Source of the DNA: Pristionchus mayeri
Lineage: Eukaryota > Nematoda > Chromadorea > Rhabditida > Neodiplogasteridae
NCBI GenBank assembly: GCA_036245805.1
Contig: BTRK01000003.1
Span: forward strand, 17,338,464 to 17,402,463
Length of the DNA stretch: 64,000 nt
Direction of reading: 5' to 3'
Shown in pieces: positions 21,111-33,943 of the stretch. Both the position numbers and the translations under genes were made by a program. Positions within the stretch are counted from its first letter, which is position 1. Each line of letters starts with the position of its first letter. Under the pieces are notes generated by a model. The model did not search any database and was not told the origin of the DNA. It saw only the letters and a list, made by a program, of their open reading frames with translations.

Positions 21111-23280
21111 ATGTATGATTTACGCGGCCTTTTTGTAAAATTTTTTACTTATGGTGATACCTATTACAACTTATATATTGAATCAGCATCTACTCTTTTG
21201 TGAATCTTGACTTATTGATACGTAAACTTCGGATTTTTGGAGGTTCTGAAATACGATTTTTTAGATATTAATAAAACTTCGGTCTTGGAGCACAATATAA
21301 CTTATCTGGCCTAGCAGCTCTCGTTTTTGTTGCATTGATGTGCATTGAATAAGCTGGAAAAGAGAACGAGCAATTTCATTGTGCGAAATAGCCACTGATC
21401 AACATTGAATGTGAAATATCAAAAAACATGCCTCAATCGATTTCCATTTGTATATTTTTATTGTGCATGAGGACTCATTAACTTCAATAATATGCAATAA
21501 AATTCCTTGGACTCGACTTCTGTCATGGTGAAAATATTTATTTTCATGTTCCAATTCCACTTTTTCAGATCTACATTCTTAACGGCTGCGTTTCAAGCTT
21601 TCCTTTCAACATAAAAGTTTCAGGAAATAATTTTCCGCACATTTTGAGCTCGACGCAATCTCTGTAGCTCATCTGGGAGCTGAAATACAGCACATCCGTC
21701 TGTAAAAACGGAAATTTCCTAAAAGCCGGCTTTGGGGCAAATAGTCCTACTCGTTCGAAATTTTCTCACTAGTATATCATCCCACCATAGTATGGTCGAT
21801 TTTGAATGGGTTTGAAAAAAATTGTTCGCGATGGTGCTTTTTTTGCTTCATCGACTCGTGATACATGTGATAAACGAACTAGCCACATCCCTGCGCTGTC
21901 AATGAACTTTGCGCGTATGTAAATAGCCTCAGAGCTGTCTGTGACACTTAAGTGATTCATTTTCGGGCTGCCGGCTTCTATTACATACATATAGTGGCGA
22001 ATTGAACTAATTTTTCGTGTTACTCCTTCAAAAAAATAAATCTTGCTGCTCTTGTGAGATTTGTTCCCCTGGAATTTTATTGCTGATTATGCAAGCTTAA
22101 GTCCATGTCTGCATAACGGCAGTATAAAATTGTAATTTTGGGATAGGTGTATTTTGCAATTTGGCTTTGAATGTTGGAAATCTCATTTTTTTAGAAAATT
22201 CGTATTTTCAAAATTGGCTTTAAAACTTCAGGCAATTGTCAGAATTGGTCTATGTTGTGGTTGAATAACATGTATATGAGGAGGTGACAAATTCCTTTTC
22301 TTAAAGCCAATTTTGAAATAAATTTCTAAAAAAATGAGATTTCCAACATTCAAAGTCAAATTGCAAAAAACATCCTATCCCAAAATTACAATTTTATATT
22401 TTTATTATATAGATATGGACTTATGATTGTATAATCAGCAATAAAATTCCAGGGGAACATGTCTCACAAGAGCAGCAAGATTTATTTTTTAGCTCTGAAA
22501 CTGATTTTTCTAGCATATCTTTTTGATCTTTGAACGTTGATTTTTGGTCAAAACATAAAAGCTGTTCAGAATAATTCGACTATCATTTTGAGCCCTATGC
22601 CATCTCTGCAGCTCATCTGGGAGCTTAGATACAGTAGAGCCAGTTACAAAACCGGAAAATTTCTAAATGCCGGCTCTGGGACCAACAACATACATTACGT
22701 GAAATCTCCTAACATATCACAGGTCTTCTGAGTGAATGCATGAATGGCATACCCTTGTTTGACAAACTGTTCAAACTGCTTCAATCTCTTCCAAACTTTG
22801 AGGATTGATGTATCTAAGGTCAGGACATTTTATTTTGACTTGGTGTGGCCGAGATATCAAAATCGCCTAAAAGCCGGCTTTCGCATTTTTGAAAATTCGA
22901 AAATTCATAAAACAGACTATCTGAGAAAATCAACATATTTCTTCAGCGACTTTTCACAGGCCGAAAATTCGAATTCCTAATAACTCCACCAATAGGTCGG
23001 CCTCCACGAGGGAAACCGACGAGCATCGCCAGAATTTCGATCCGCATCCGCGCGCGCGGCGGCGCGGATCTTGCAAAAAACTACAGTAATCCTCGAAAAT
23101 TTGTATATCGATCCCAATGACTGCTGCGGTAGGGGCGCTGCATTCCTTGACAAATTCTAAGACTTTTTTACTCCGGTGAGTTTTTCGATCAGATTCCATC
23201 CAAAGCCGGAAATCGATAATTCCACTTTTACTTCGGACATGCATGCAATTCCCCGAAAATTTTTCAAGAATTCCCACAAA
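21111..23280. other. Palindromic repeats, no gene recognised
   Basis: 21540-21740 and 22540-22700 are diverged copies of a repeat containing CATAAAAG, TTTTGAGC, CAGCTCATCTGGGAGCT and GCCGGCT, also seen inverted at 18780-18900. 22990-23270 is GC-rich with CGCGCGCGGCGGCGCGG. The 107-codon minus frame over it has no motif. Confidence 0.5.
22028..22493. mobile_element. Palindromic MITE
   Basis: The left arm AAATCTTGCTGCTCTTGTGA through CCCCTGGAATTTTATTGCTG is mirrored by the right arm CAGCAATAAAATTCCAGGGG through CAAGAGCAGCAAGATTT. A second mirrored layer around CCAACATTCAAAG gives a nearly full-length fold-back with its centre near 22255. Confidence 0.7.
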
Positions 23281-23400
23281 TATTATTGTTGATCTAGTTT
23301 CCGCTTGAGCCGATACACACTTCGGTAGAGAGGAGCGATATAAAATTTGCCGGAAGTCAGTTCAAACGAATTTTGAATTACTTATGGTGTGCTTATTGGG

Positions 23401-24091
23401 TTACGGTAAGTGAGTGCAAAAGTTGGACGACTTTTCCCATTTGGTGTAACATAGTCTAAAATCGATTTGAAGCACATGGTACACCAGAGCACATGGTACA
23501 ATGTAATTCAAAGAATGAATCATTAGAAACTGTCTACGTGCAGCAAGAATTAACGTCATTTCAATTAACAAATTATCGGTAAACACATCACTAGTAACAC
23601 TAATATTATTCGACATTTCTGGGGAAATCAGTTCAGGAAGTAGTTCACATCTGAATTTCGCCATTCCTGAAAATAATGCCTTAGCCTTGAGCAAGGTTGA
23701 CGGTTTATATTGGGCTAAGGAGAGATCTGGAATGTTATTCATGTAGTCTCGAGCGATTCCTTTCTCTTCACCCGTCATGTTTTCGAATCGAATTTGGTCT
23801 TTCTCAGATGCAATCGAGTAGAATTTGTGGACTTTGGCGTATATTTGGTCAAATTCCCCTCTAGCGACAATGTGTTGAAGAGCCGAAAAGATTTCCTCGC
23901 GAGCGATTGCGATTTCTTATAGTTGATATTACAGTTTAGAGTTGAAACACATGCATAGAATGCGTCCGAAATGATTTATGATAAACAACGCTTGTTGAGT
24001 TAACAAATTTGATCAAACCTGCGTTCGTGTCCATCGGGCATTTGTAATCTGTCTGAGGGCGTTTACGGCTTTCTGATGAATCACTCATCAT
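23401..24091 (-). CDS. Two-exon gene of unknown function, 195 aa
   Basis: Exon 1 24091-24019 starts MMSDSSESRKRPQTDYKCPM just after a TTTTCAG acceptor, consistent with trans-splicing or an upstream exon. Exon 2 runs from 23915 to a stop at 23401-23403. The join (after one base of a Glu codon) keeps frame with GT..AG borders. The protein is charged and looks helical, with ARGEFDQIYAKVHKFYSIAS, MTGEEKGIARDYMNNIPD and MAKFRCELLPELISPEM. The last 40 residues are more hydrophobic and may lie beyond the true end. I recognise no domain. A chance join is possible, but residue composition over 150 codons argues for a gene or recent pseudogene. Confidence 0.5.
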
Positions 24092-25093
24092 TGCTGAAAA
24101 TTTTTTAAGTGAATCTAACACATTGAAAGAAAAACAAATTGGAATGATAAATTTAATGGTTAAAACATGCATTGAACAGCAAACGATTGGCCGGTGCTAT
24201 GCCCCGGGGACATAAATAATAGAAACGCTTTTCAGACTCATTAGTACTGAATCCGGACAAGTGAAGCATACCCCATGGCTGAGCCGCTTACTCACCCTGC
24301 ATTTATCTCGATCGATAGCTAACTTTTAGAAATCATCTAAATGTGGGGATTTTTGAAAACAATACGAAAAATAAAAGTTTCGAAGTAATCAGAATGGCAA
24401 TCAGCTTTGTTCACACTGAGTCTGTCGATTGATATTCCGTTTACGATTTGTCGTCGATGTGAAAAACTTATTCTCTCACTAAACATCGTTGTATACCTTT
24501 ATCAAGAGAACAATAAACAAGCATCAATGGTAATCTAATTGGAGAGAATCGGAAAATTGTGTGTCTAGCCGTTTTGGTGGTTTTTTTGTGGGCACAAGGG
24601 GTTCTTCGTCTCGTTTTGAGGTCACAAGTTATCGTTAGTGGGGCGATAGGTCGGATGAGAACTATGACGTCACTCCGTCTTTGATGTATGTTTCAAAGGC
24701 GGCATGGCGTAATAGTTCTCAACCGACCTAGTGCCCGGGTGGTATGTATAGTGAATAGGGTGGACAAGGCAACATAAATGAATAACACTCCTAGGCACAA
24801 AGTGAACAGAGCCATCATCTGATTAGGCGAAAGGACTCGAGGCCCCAGTTCAGCTATCGAAAGTGTCTTCGTGGGCTTATATTTGGAGGTCAGAGGGCAT
24901 GAAAGACATCGAATAAGTGGCAAACGCGCAGTGCTTTGGTCGTACTTTTCAATAGACAGGTTCACAAACATGTACAGCAACCGAACGCAACGTGAAACAA
25001 ATATTAATGCATATAGGGTATGTACTTCACGAGAGTACTATGTACAGATACTCTAACGGGAGAGTATCGATCGGGGGTACGCTAGGGGTTAGG
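24092..25093. other. Intergenic between two minus-strand genes
   Basis: No gene recognised. Contains a hairpin at 24649-24729. Confidence 0.4.
24649..24729. repeat. 81-bp hairpin element
   Basis: The arms AGGTCGGATGAGAACTATGA and, inverse, AGGTCGGTTGAGAACTATTA fold on each other, with CAAAGGCGGCATG inside. A close relative lies at 30785-30859 in the first ASB intron. Confidence 0.65.
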
Positions 25094-28000
25094 TCAATTG
25101 ATCCACCCGAGCAGGTGTGCGGTGACGTCACGCGGAAGGCCGAACGCGACCAGGCGATCGGGCGTGAACGGCTTGAGCGTACGGCGGAGGTAGAGACGGA
25201 CGAGATTCTGCAGGGAAGGGGGAGACCTGAAATGATTAGCTTGTATGCTACAGTATGCTACTGTAACCGTTCAATGCTACTACAGTATCACTACAGTACT
25301 CCTACAGTAATCTCTCACTTCGCTCTCTCAATCACGGCCTTCTTCAGATCTTCAGGGAATGAGATCCTCTCGATGGCAGCCAGGTCGTGCTCCTCAGCAA
25401 GGGAAAGCATTGTCTCCACAATCTGGAAATGCTCTTTGATCTTTGATCTCTAATCCTAACATGCGAGCTTCATTCACAAATTATTAGTTCTAGTCTTGAC
25501 AAGCTTTCTGCGTATCAAGTATGCCCAAAAGTGGGCGGGAATTGCATATTAAAAGATTGTACTCACCTCAGGTTGTTGCTTGTTCACTGCGAGTCGCATG
25601 ATATTCCTCAGCTGCCCGCGACTGTCCTGAAAAAAATATTGTATCATCCCTGATTCAGTGAGTTGACATTGTTGCTTTCTATTTCGGAAAGAAATCTCTC
25701 GTGTAACATTAATTTTCCACTCGAAATCATTATACTATTTATGTGAAACGCATCTAGCAATGATCAAATATCCCATTCGCATTTCTTCCATTTAGGATCA
25801 TTTTCGCCGAGTATTTCCTAGTAATGGCTCAATCCCCACCTGCAAGGGCGATTTCATGATGATCCTTCCTCCGTAGGCTGTGAAGAGCGAGACGATCACC
25901 GGATCGATCTGGAATGGCTAGAGGGAATACCGTAACCAGTTCAGGGAAGACTACGGTAGCTAAGGGGACCACCCATGCATGATCTAGCCACTCCCATTAC
26001 ATGCATTGTGGTTCGTTCCCCTCATTCATTCTGCATGTTACATATCGTTTCCCCGAGCGATAGATCATGCAGAACAAAGAGAGTAAGATTACCAATAAAA
26101 ATAGTTCCCAACCACCATGTATTAGGTTGTAACATAAGTTTTGTCGCATTTCGGAGGTTCACAACATTTCCATGAAGGATACTTTTCAAACATTATCAAT
26201 GCCTGACCTCCTAGTATATGTTTGGGGTGTTCATGCACATTCAAACCATAGGGTAGAGCTGAACTGCGCACGCTGGCTATGCGAAAAATATTAATATGAA
26301 CTGATTTAAATTTGGTGCAGATTTTTTTTAATTCGTTTGATCAGGTGCTAGTTCGCAGAGATGAATAATGAACCAAACTTCTACAGCATGGTGATATACC
26401 CCGTCAATGCTCTTTCAAAATATACGCCAGATATGGTGCTATGTTGAGCGGAACCAAAGATATACTTCACTGAGTGTAAGGTTAGCCGCTGATTCGTAGC
26501 CAACTTGACCAACTCTTCTGAATCCAGAATTGCAACAACAGTGACTAACATAAGTGCGTTCCAATTACCACTCATGGAGGTATAATTTATCATTAAACAA
26601 GTGAGAGAAAGAACACTCCACTTGTGGGAAATTTGAATTTTTATTAATTCAATTCGCGCACAATTTTACCAAAATATGCAAGTTTAGGTGTTTCGAATTA
26701 AAGATTGTCATTCAAAAGCTATTTATTTCCAAACTTATCCCAAGTAGATACTAGTAAGGGAAGGGTTTATGGTTAGGATGGACACAACAAATCAGATATT
26801 GAACATGTGTGCGAGGTAGGAATATGAACAAAGTGCCGATTTCATTAGTTTAATTTACATACCATCGTTCTGACTGGAGCCACTTATCTCAACAGAACCC
26901 AATCTACCCCAAACTTTGTCTGCATACTGACCACTTTGGGTGAACTATATTCCACCACTATTTGGATCTGGATATCCATTGAGAAGAAAATTCGGCTTGC
27001 GAAAGTTTTCGCGACCGTCACCAACCATCCACATTATACAAACTCGTCTACATTTCTAGAACGATTTTCGTTTGTCATTATCCGTGAGTGGTTCAAAATT
27101 ATGCACATATGTAGTACTTTACGCAAATCACACAAAATCGGCATAATTTTTCCTTTTCAAGAAGAGCTGATGCGTGAAAATGATTTGTAATCCTTATCTC
27201 AGTACAACTTTGTCTGACTAATGTGCCTCCTCAACTGCCTTGACAGGACTGAAGTAAAGCGCGTAAGAAAGAGTACGAAGGCCCTCACTGATGATGAATA
27301 ACGAAATTGAGATTAAATTAATTCGAAGAATTTCTGAGGTTAAAATGCATAAGAGATTGGACGCGACAAAACTTATGTTACAACCTGATATCTCCACTAC
27401 AAGGCTTCGCAAGAATAGCTACTATTCAATCTACAATAGTATTCTTTGCTCAGAAAGAGGAGGGCCATTCCTTGAGACACAGGCGCTGATTCCGTCCGCC
27501 ACTCAAATTCCCCCTCCCTCACCTTGTCTCTCGACCGGAAGTACTCCACCATGGGCGACTTCAACGCCGCGCCGTCCTCGAACGTCTTCTGCATGTTGCA
27601 GTCGCTGCCCGCGTCCATCAGCCTCCTGAGCGGAAAATTACCGTAACCGTGGCAACTTTATATATGACCTTGGCTGCTGTACGTATGATAATCCTACAGT
27701 AACCTCTCACAGGATTGCGGAAAATGCATTAAATTTATTATTTGTTTTATTTTCGATGATCACCGCGCCATCCAGCAGCAATTTTCATCACGCAGCTCAT
27801 AAATAAAATGTGCGAAACTCATCATAATTTCAAATAATGAAGCTCACTTGATGATGTCATACTGGTTATCCAGGAGGGAGCAGCAGGCGAGATGGAGGGG
27901 AGTGCCGATGTGCGTGTGAACAGCATGAGGAGAGGCACCAGCGTCGATGATGATCTGGAGAGTGATCTTTGATCTTTAGTATTTACGAGATTGCTGATGC

Positions 28001-31000
28001 TCAATGAGCTCTTTCACTCGCTATTCTGGGCGCTGTTTAGAACTCACACGTTGATGTTTTTTTCTTCGAGGACATTCCAATCTCGTATTCTTGAATGGAT
28101 ACTTGGTTTGTATGTTACCTGCAGTAGTGCGGGGTCGTCCTTGAGCACGGCGATGTCGAGAACTGATGGCTTCCCGTAGTCCTCGGGCATGTTCAGTTCG
28201 GCACCGTTCTGAAGTGCACTATTTAGCTAGGATTTTTCATGTAGTTTCGAGAGTCAAACAGAATATATCACTAATAGTTGTCAGAGACCATAAATGAAGA
28301 AAAGCATCCTACCTTGATGAGGTATCTGACCAGCTCGTGGTTCCCGGAGAGCACGGCGTAGTGGAGAGCAGTACGGTTGTCGGCCCGCGCCTCCGCCTGC
28401 AGGTTGATGTCTGCACCGTGCTCGATGAGGATCTTAATTAATTAGTTTATTAATAGGGGCATTGCACTAATCCATTAAACTACGTGATTAGTAAGCCATT
28501 ATATTTCACCAATCCGTGAGTGCGCATAGAATGAAGAGAGTCGATACTTGTGAAGACATAACTAGTGTTTTTCGGCCTGGTCAGATAGATGTAAAGGCTC
28601 CCTAGTGAGCGAAAGGATGAAGTAGTCCAGAGAGTCCCAAATGGAAATTTCGGGCATGGAAGGCATACCTCGATGGCGTCAATGCCTCTGTTCTTCATCC
28701 GGCACGCCTTCATGATGGGCGTGAGGCCCTTGCGGTCGAAGACGTTCGGGTCCGCGCCGAATTCGAGCTAAATTCGCATTTTTATCGTTGATCTTTAACC
28801 ATTATCGCCAAGGCTTTAAGAGCCCTTAACATTTGCATTTCTCATTTTTTTGCAAAAATAATATTGCAAAATTTAAAAATATTAGAATAATGTTACCAGG
28901 AGCTTGATGAAGCTCGTGTCCAGCGGCGAGACCATGCAGATCTGAGGACCCTGAAGCAATATTTTTTTTTATTTTTGAAGAATATGCAGAAGCCGGATCA
29001 ACGATTGCCAGAATCTAAATAATTTATGAGGAGAGTGCAGCATATTCGTAGGCCATTGAACAATTTTGAATTCTGAACTGATCCTCAATAAAAATTTTGA
29101 ATTTTCGAGATAGTTGAGAACAATGAATCGGCAAAAACCGTCAAAGACAATTTTTATGACGCTCGTGAAGCACATTTAAATTTTTTTTAAATCTAATTCA
29201 TTCACATGCAGCAGATTAGCCTTTACCTCAAAGTAGATGGCATTCGGATCAGCGCCGTGCTCCAGAAGCAGACGAGCGCACTGTAAATCAATATTTTTAT
29301 AATTTTAAATTCTAAATTTAATTATTTAAAATCCCACCTCGTAGTGGCCGTTCTTGATGGCTAGACAAAGGGGCTCCTCGACAGTCTCGCGAATGGGATA
29401 CCTGCACTTGAGAATTTATTGATTTATTAATCCATGATTTGCAAAAAAATTCCGGACAGAGATAGCGTGGAAGGAAGTGAATCATTTCATGTGATGCTTT
29501 AGAGCATTGATCGTTGATCATACAAGCATGAAGCGTCGCCCACCTCGTGCCCTTCTCCGGCTTCACGACCTTCTCGTACTGGCGCACCTCGTCGATGTAC
29601 TGGAAGAAGTTATTGTTGTTTACGAAAACAATTACCATAACACGAAAACAACAACAACAACCTGGAGGAGCAGCTTCATCATGCGAAAGTGGCCGTGCTC
29701 GGCGCAGAGATGGAGGGGAGAGCAGCCGATGTCATCCACCGCGTCGGCCTGCAATTTATGTCAGGTCATATTCAGTAATTAGTCTGCTTAACTTTGCTTC
29801 AACTCGCATGCCAATGTCGGGTGTGTTTCAATCATTTCATAAATTCGTTCAAATACTTGCATTAGTATTGCGTTGTGTGTTTGCAGGTGAAATAACTCAA
29901 ATTAATATTTTCCGAATCGTTTTCCACTATTCTGCGTGATCTCACCATTCAAGTCAGCGAGAGAGCACGCAGAATAAAGCGAGTCATTTCTCCCCCATCG
30001 CTCACCTTAGCGCCTCTCACGAGCAGCAGTTTCGCAGCAGCGAAGTAGTTGATGAAGCAAGCGTAGTGGAGGGGCGAGAGACCGCGAACGACCGGAGTGC
30101 TCGCCTGTAAATATTTGCATTACGACAGGTATAATTTTGAATTTACAGGCGCCAATTCAAAATTCAAATTTTGTAAAATACCTTAGCTCCAGCGACGAGC
30201 AGCATGCGGATCTCGTCTACGCTCGCGTAGTTGGTGATCTTGTCGGCCAGCTGGCGCTGCAATTATCGATTGATGAGCTCTATTTGATCTACCGATATTT
30301 CTATATTTCCTCTTGACTGTCGTTGAGAAAATCTCAGCAAGTTTGTCATTCTTCTCCTTCCATGGGGGGCGAACAATGGTTCCTTCTTTTCGGTTTCCGA
30401 ATAACCCGGTGCTTTGCGAACAAGGGAACACCGATCTTTCCATTCCATTTTGCCCTATTCATTTCCCCTTCTCTCTCACTCAATCTGATCAGCTAGATAG
30501 CAGATGGGAATGAGAGAGACAGAGAGGCTATTGCTCGAACGGTGGTGGAACGACACACAGGGACAAACAAACACTAGACGAGTGCGCCTCCGCCCGGTCA
30601 AAGTTCTTTGAGAGTGGCAGGGCGAGAATGAATCCTCAATCATCCATTGTTTTCCCCGGCTCGCCATGAGGTTTCATGTCTGGCTCAGAGTAGGCATGGA
30701 ACCGTCTCTTCATTCGGCATCATCTCCCGTCAATCTCTCTACTTGTGCTTCAGGAATCGGAAACTCCCCTTGGTCGAATGAGAATTGAGAACTATGACGT
30801 TATGTGGCGTCATGCCGCCTCGGATATTACAAAGGCGGCATGCCGTCATAGTTCTCATCTGACGTAATGCCTTCTCGCACATTTCGTACTTGATGAAGGG
30901 TACACATTAGTCAACTCTCGACTACCAGATCGGTAAAAGAACACACAGAGCAGAAGAGTGATCTCATCCCAGTTCATAGTGCTTTGCTTCCCATGTGGTT

Positions 31001-31763
31001 CGGCCCCCGTGATTCATCGTCAGGCCCCGATCACCTTCACGTGACCCCCACAGCTTAGCACGCAGTGACCGGGAAGAGAGAGAAGAAGTGGCGAAATACC
31101 CCCTGACGCGAGTGAGAGAGAGATACTCTTTACCCCCTTCTCAGCTGTACCTAGCTCTCACTCTACTGATCGCCAAACCCTTGCACTTTAGGGGTCTTTC
31201 GAAAAGCACTTTCACAAGAAGGAGAAGAGGCAAAGGCGAGTTCGGAAGGTGAGAGCGCATTAGTAATTGTTTACTGTTACCAAACACTTTCCGGACAGAC
31301 CGATCGCAAACAGATCTCAAAATATAATTGTTAGGCCAAGTGGATGGAAAGTGCAGCCGAAAACATGATTGGACCCGGAAAAATAGAAGTTCCCGAGTAG
31401 TACCCTAGTGCATAGAGGTCGTGCAGATAACAAAAGGATAGATGATATGAGACACAAAGGAAGGACAAATCGCAGATCAGTCAACATATTAAGGAGTAGA
31501 TTGAAAGATCTCGATTTTGAATTCGCACGCTCATTATTCTGCTGAAGCAAGTGCTTGTGAAGTTATGAGGATAGAAGGCAGACGTTAAATGAGCGCACTA
31601 GAGCACCACAAATTTAGAAAAATAAATTTGAACCAACCTGTAGCGTTGCCTGATCAATCGGGGTGTCCGTGTCGAAGCCCGAATCCGAGTCCGTATCTCC
31701 GCCATCCGTATCCGTCGACTGACTCTGACGCCGCAGAAACTTTGCCGTTTCAGAATACTCCAT
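25094..31763 (-). CDS. Ankyrin-repeat and SOCS-box (ASB-type) protein, 499 aa
   Basis: Seventeen exons join in phase without a stop: 31763-31638, 30256-30182, 30104-30006, 29748-29662, 29599-29544, 29401-29338, 29280-29227, 28950-28897, 28767-28669, 28432-28313, 28208-28119, 27954-27848, 27625-27523, 25908-25840, 25626-25567, 25422-25319 and 25226-25094. After an acidic Ser/Asp-rich N-terminus (residues 1-42) come ankyrin repeats with GLSPLHYAC, GCSPLHLCAEHGH, LLLEHGADPN, LEFGADPNVFDRKGLTPIM, NRTALHYAVLSGNHELVRYL and GTPLHLACC. The last exon is SOCS-box-like (SLQNLVRLYLRRTL, then FGLPRDVTAHLLG). ASB proteins are substrate receptors of Cullin-5/Elongin B-C ubiquitin ligases. The cysteine normal in the BC box is Val here, so Elongin binding is uncertain. 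ATG follows a TTTGCAG acceptor. The 27522-25909 intron holds a transposon. Confidence 0.85.
26122..27388. mobile_element. 1.27-kb TA-flanked DNA element, copy 1
   Basis: Ends TTAGGTTGTAACATAAGTTT and, inverse, TCAGGTTGTAACATAAGTTT, with TA at 26120-26121 and 27389-27390. TAGGTTG-type ends and TA duplication fit Tc1/mariner. No frame longer than about 85 codons and no DDE motif was seen, so it looks non-autonomous or decayed. It lies in an intron of the ASB gene (between exons ending at 27523 and starting at 25908). An almost identical copy is at 38043-39307. Confidence 0.75.
30785..30859. repeat. 75-bp hairpin in ASB intron 1
   Basis: The arms TTGAGAACTATGACG and CGTCATAGTTCTCA, with inner arms GTCATGCCGCCT / AAGGCGGCATGCC, give an almost perfect stem-loop. 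Related to 24649-24729. Confidence 0.65.
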
Positions 31764-33284
31764 ATTCCTGCAAAAGCTCAATTGCCCAAAACCGGGATCA
31801 ACAAATGCCCAAAGCGGTGCGGTGCGATAACTAGATAGACTGTGGATAGGGATTCGAAAGAGAGAACTCTAGAGCGAGAGAGCACGCAAAATGAAGAGGT
31901 CGTTGGTGAATGGATGGAAGGGGGGAGCTGACTGGTATGGTGCCAGGATATGTGCGAACACAAAGAGATGAGGAGGGAAGGAGAGGAGGAGGGATCTAAC
32001 CGCTGCTTCCTCCCAGCTGATTTGGTCAAACTGAAAAACGAGCGGAGAGGGGGGACACTGGGGCTCAGAGGTTGAACGATTCGGAGAGGGATGGGCAGAG
32101 GCAGGAGGAGGCGGTCGGAGGGGCAGCTGGACAGCGGGGAGAGCGGTGAGAGCGCTAGACGACGAGAGCGACGAGATCAGCCGTTCTTGCTCGTGTCCCT
32201 TCAGAAGACTCTCGCTCGCACTCTGCGTCTCTGCCCCTCTCCTATCCGCCTTATCTCTAAGCAGCCCTCTGCCGTCTCTCAGTTCTTTCTTATCTCTAAC
32301 CTCTCTCTCTCGTCTGCGCTCTCTTCAGTTCCCGCACTCTCTCGGCTGCCGTATGATCGTCAGCCGATGCATCTCAGCTGTTGAGGATGATGAAGGGAAA
32401 GTTCGAAATGAGAAGAGTTCAGTGACGTCACGGCGCAATCGATGGACTAGGCACTTGGACTAGGCCTAGGCTTAGGAGGACCTGTGCACTTTGGGCTGCA
32501 ACCTGGTCTGCACTTTTGCACTTAGAGTACGACAGAATCCCAGATAACGCAAAGATTGAAGGTACGAAAAAACGAGCAAATCCGACATCTGCGGCTTGTT
32601 TTGGCATGTTCTGTTGTTGTTTTTGGGCCGAATCCGAATCGAATTGCGGTGCACGACTGTCGTAGCAGGGCCAGATGTGCGAAAGATGCCCTGAATAACA
32701 AGAAGAGAAGGAAAGCTAAGGACGGGAGGGATGGAGGGCACTCGGTAGAATGAGAACCGTCGGATGGTTCATGGGATGAGAACCAAAATACGATCTTCTT
32801 CAGTATTTCGTCAGAATCTTTTTTGACAATGAACGAAAGAATTTTGAAAATACGTTAGAATTGGAGGAACCACATCAGTCCAAGGTCCAAGATCGGGATT
32901 GTGTCATATGATGATTAGCCTCTGACCAACATAGATTCTCTTAAAGGGACGCCGATCAGCTGTTTTCGCTGCCCAGTCGTCACCTTCGGTCTTCCCCGAT
33001 GGGTCAGACGGGTTGAGAGGGGGGAAGGGAGATCTCTGTGTGGGGGATACGCGATGAAAGAAAGAGAGAGGTGTTCGTTTCGGAAATATTAGTCGCTCGA
33101 GGGGTGAGAGAGAGACGCCAAACACTGCACCAGACGGGAGAAATTGGCTGACTTATTGTCAATAATCAGTCGAACGTCACCGCCTAGACACTTTTGTTCT
33201 TGTTGTGTGGGCACGTATTGTTGAAGCATTGAAGAATGAGCCGGTCGACTAGCATGATCCACGCTTTCGTGACTCATGATAAAT

Positions 33285-33378
33285 TGAGCAATGGTCTGAC
33301 TCTCTTCAGTTTGCACGCTCTCTCGCCGGTCCGAGATACGAGAGAGCGTGCAAACTGAAGAGAGTCAGACGATTACTC
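33285..33378. repeat. Hairpin element, GACTCTCTTCAG family
   Basis: The arms GAGCAATGGTCTGACTCTCT and its near-perfect inverse, with GTTTGCACGCTCTCTCG inside. The same hairpin occurs in V-ATPase intron 3 (47356-47448), with degenerate relatives near 58250 and 63180. Confidence 0.75.
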
Positions 33379-33451
33379 GACAATTAGTATTGACATTACA
33401 ATTGATGTCTGTTTAGGATTTTTTGTCTGCATAGGAACTCATTGTCAGTAA

Positions 33452-33943
33452 GTGTCTTATGGTAACATTTGGAAAAAACGGTTCTCGAATATAAGGTAGA
33501 AACCAAAAACGTGAACTACACAGGGAGAAGCGCCTTGTGTCGAGGATCATTTTTCGTATACAGGGTAAGAGGTTTGAGTTCCGCGTTTTTATGTTACATG
33601 TCTTTTTACATAACACCGCGCTCTCTGCACAAAGAGTGACGAATGAGGATATGTTTCACTCTAAAATGTACTCTCCACGTCCTTCGTCTGGCAATAATTG
33701 GATCTGAGGTATAGATCGGAGTGAAACATATCCTAATTCGTCACTCTTTGTGCAGAGAGCGCGGTGAAATGTCCATACATGACGTGTAAAAAGACATGTA
33801 ACATAAAAACGCGGAACTCAAACCTCTTACCCAATATACGAAAAATGATCCTCGACACAAGGCGCATCTCCCTGTGTAGTTCACGTTTTTGGTTTCTGCC
33901 TTATATTCAAGAACCGCTTTTTCTAAATGTTACCATAAGACAA
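33452..33943. mobile_element. Palindromic MITE
   Basis: The left arm (GTCTTATGGTAACATTTGG, CGTGAACTACACAGGGAG, CTCGTCACTC-type inner words) is mirrored on the right through GAGTTCCGCGTTTTTATGTT and GTTACCATAAGAC. Both arms therefore show nearly the same open frame on opposite strands, which is not a gene. Confidence 0.7.

Noticed and set aside
22954..23277. 107-codon minus-strand frame
   Set aside because: Lies over a GC-rich repeat patch, has no motif, and has no neighbouring exons in phase.
31764..32470. Several open frames rich in Arg/Ser on both strands upstream of the ASB gene
   Set aside because: Caused by CTCTCT/GAGAGA low-complexity DNA; no consistent splice phase or motif.
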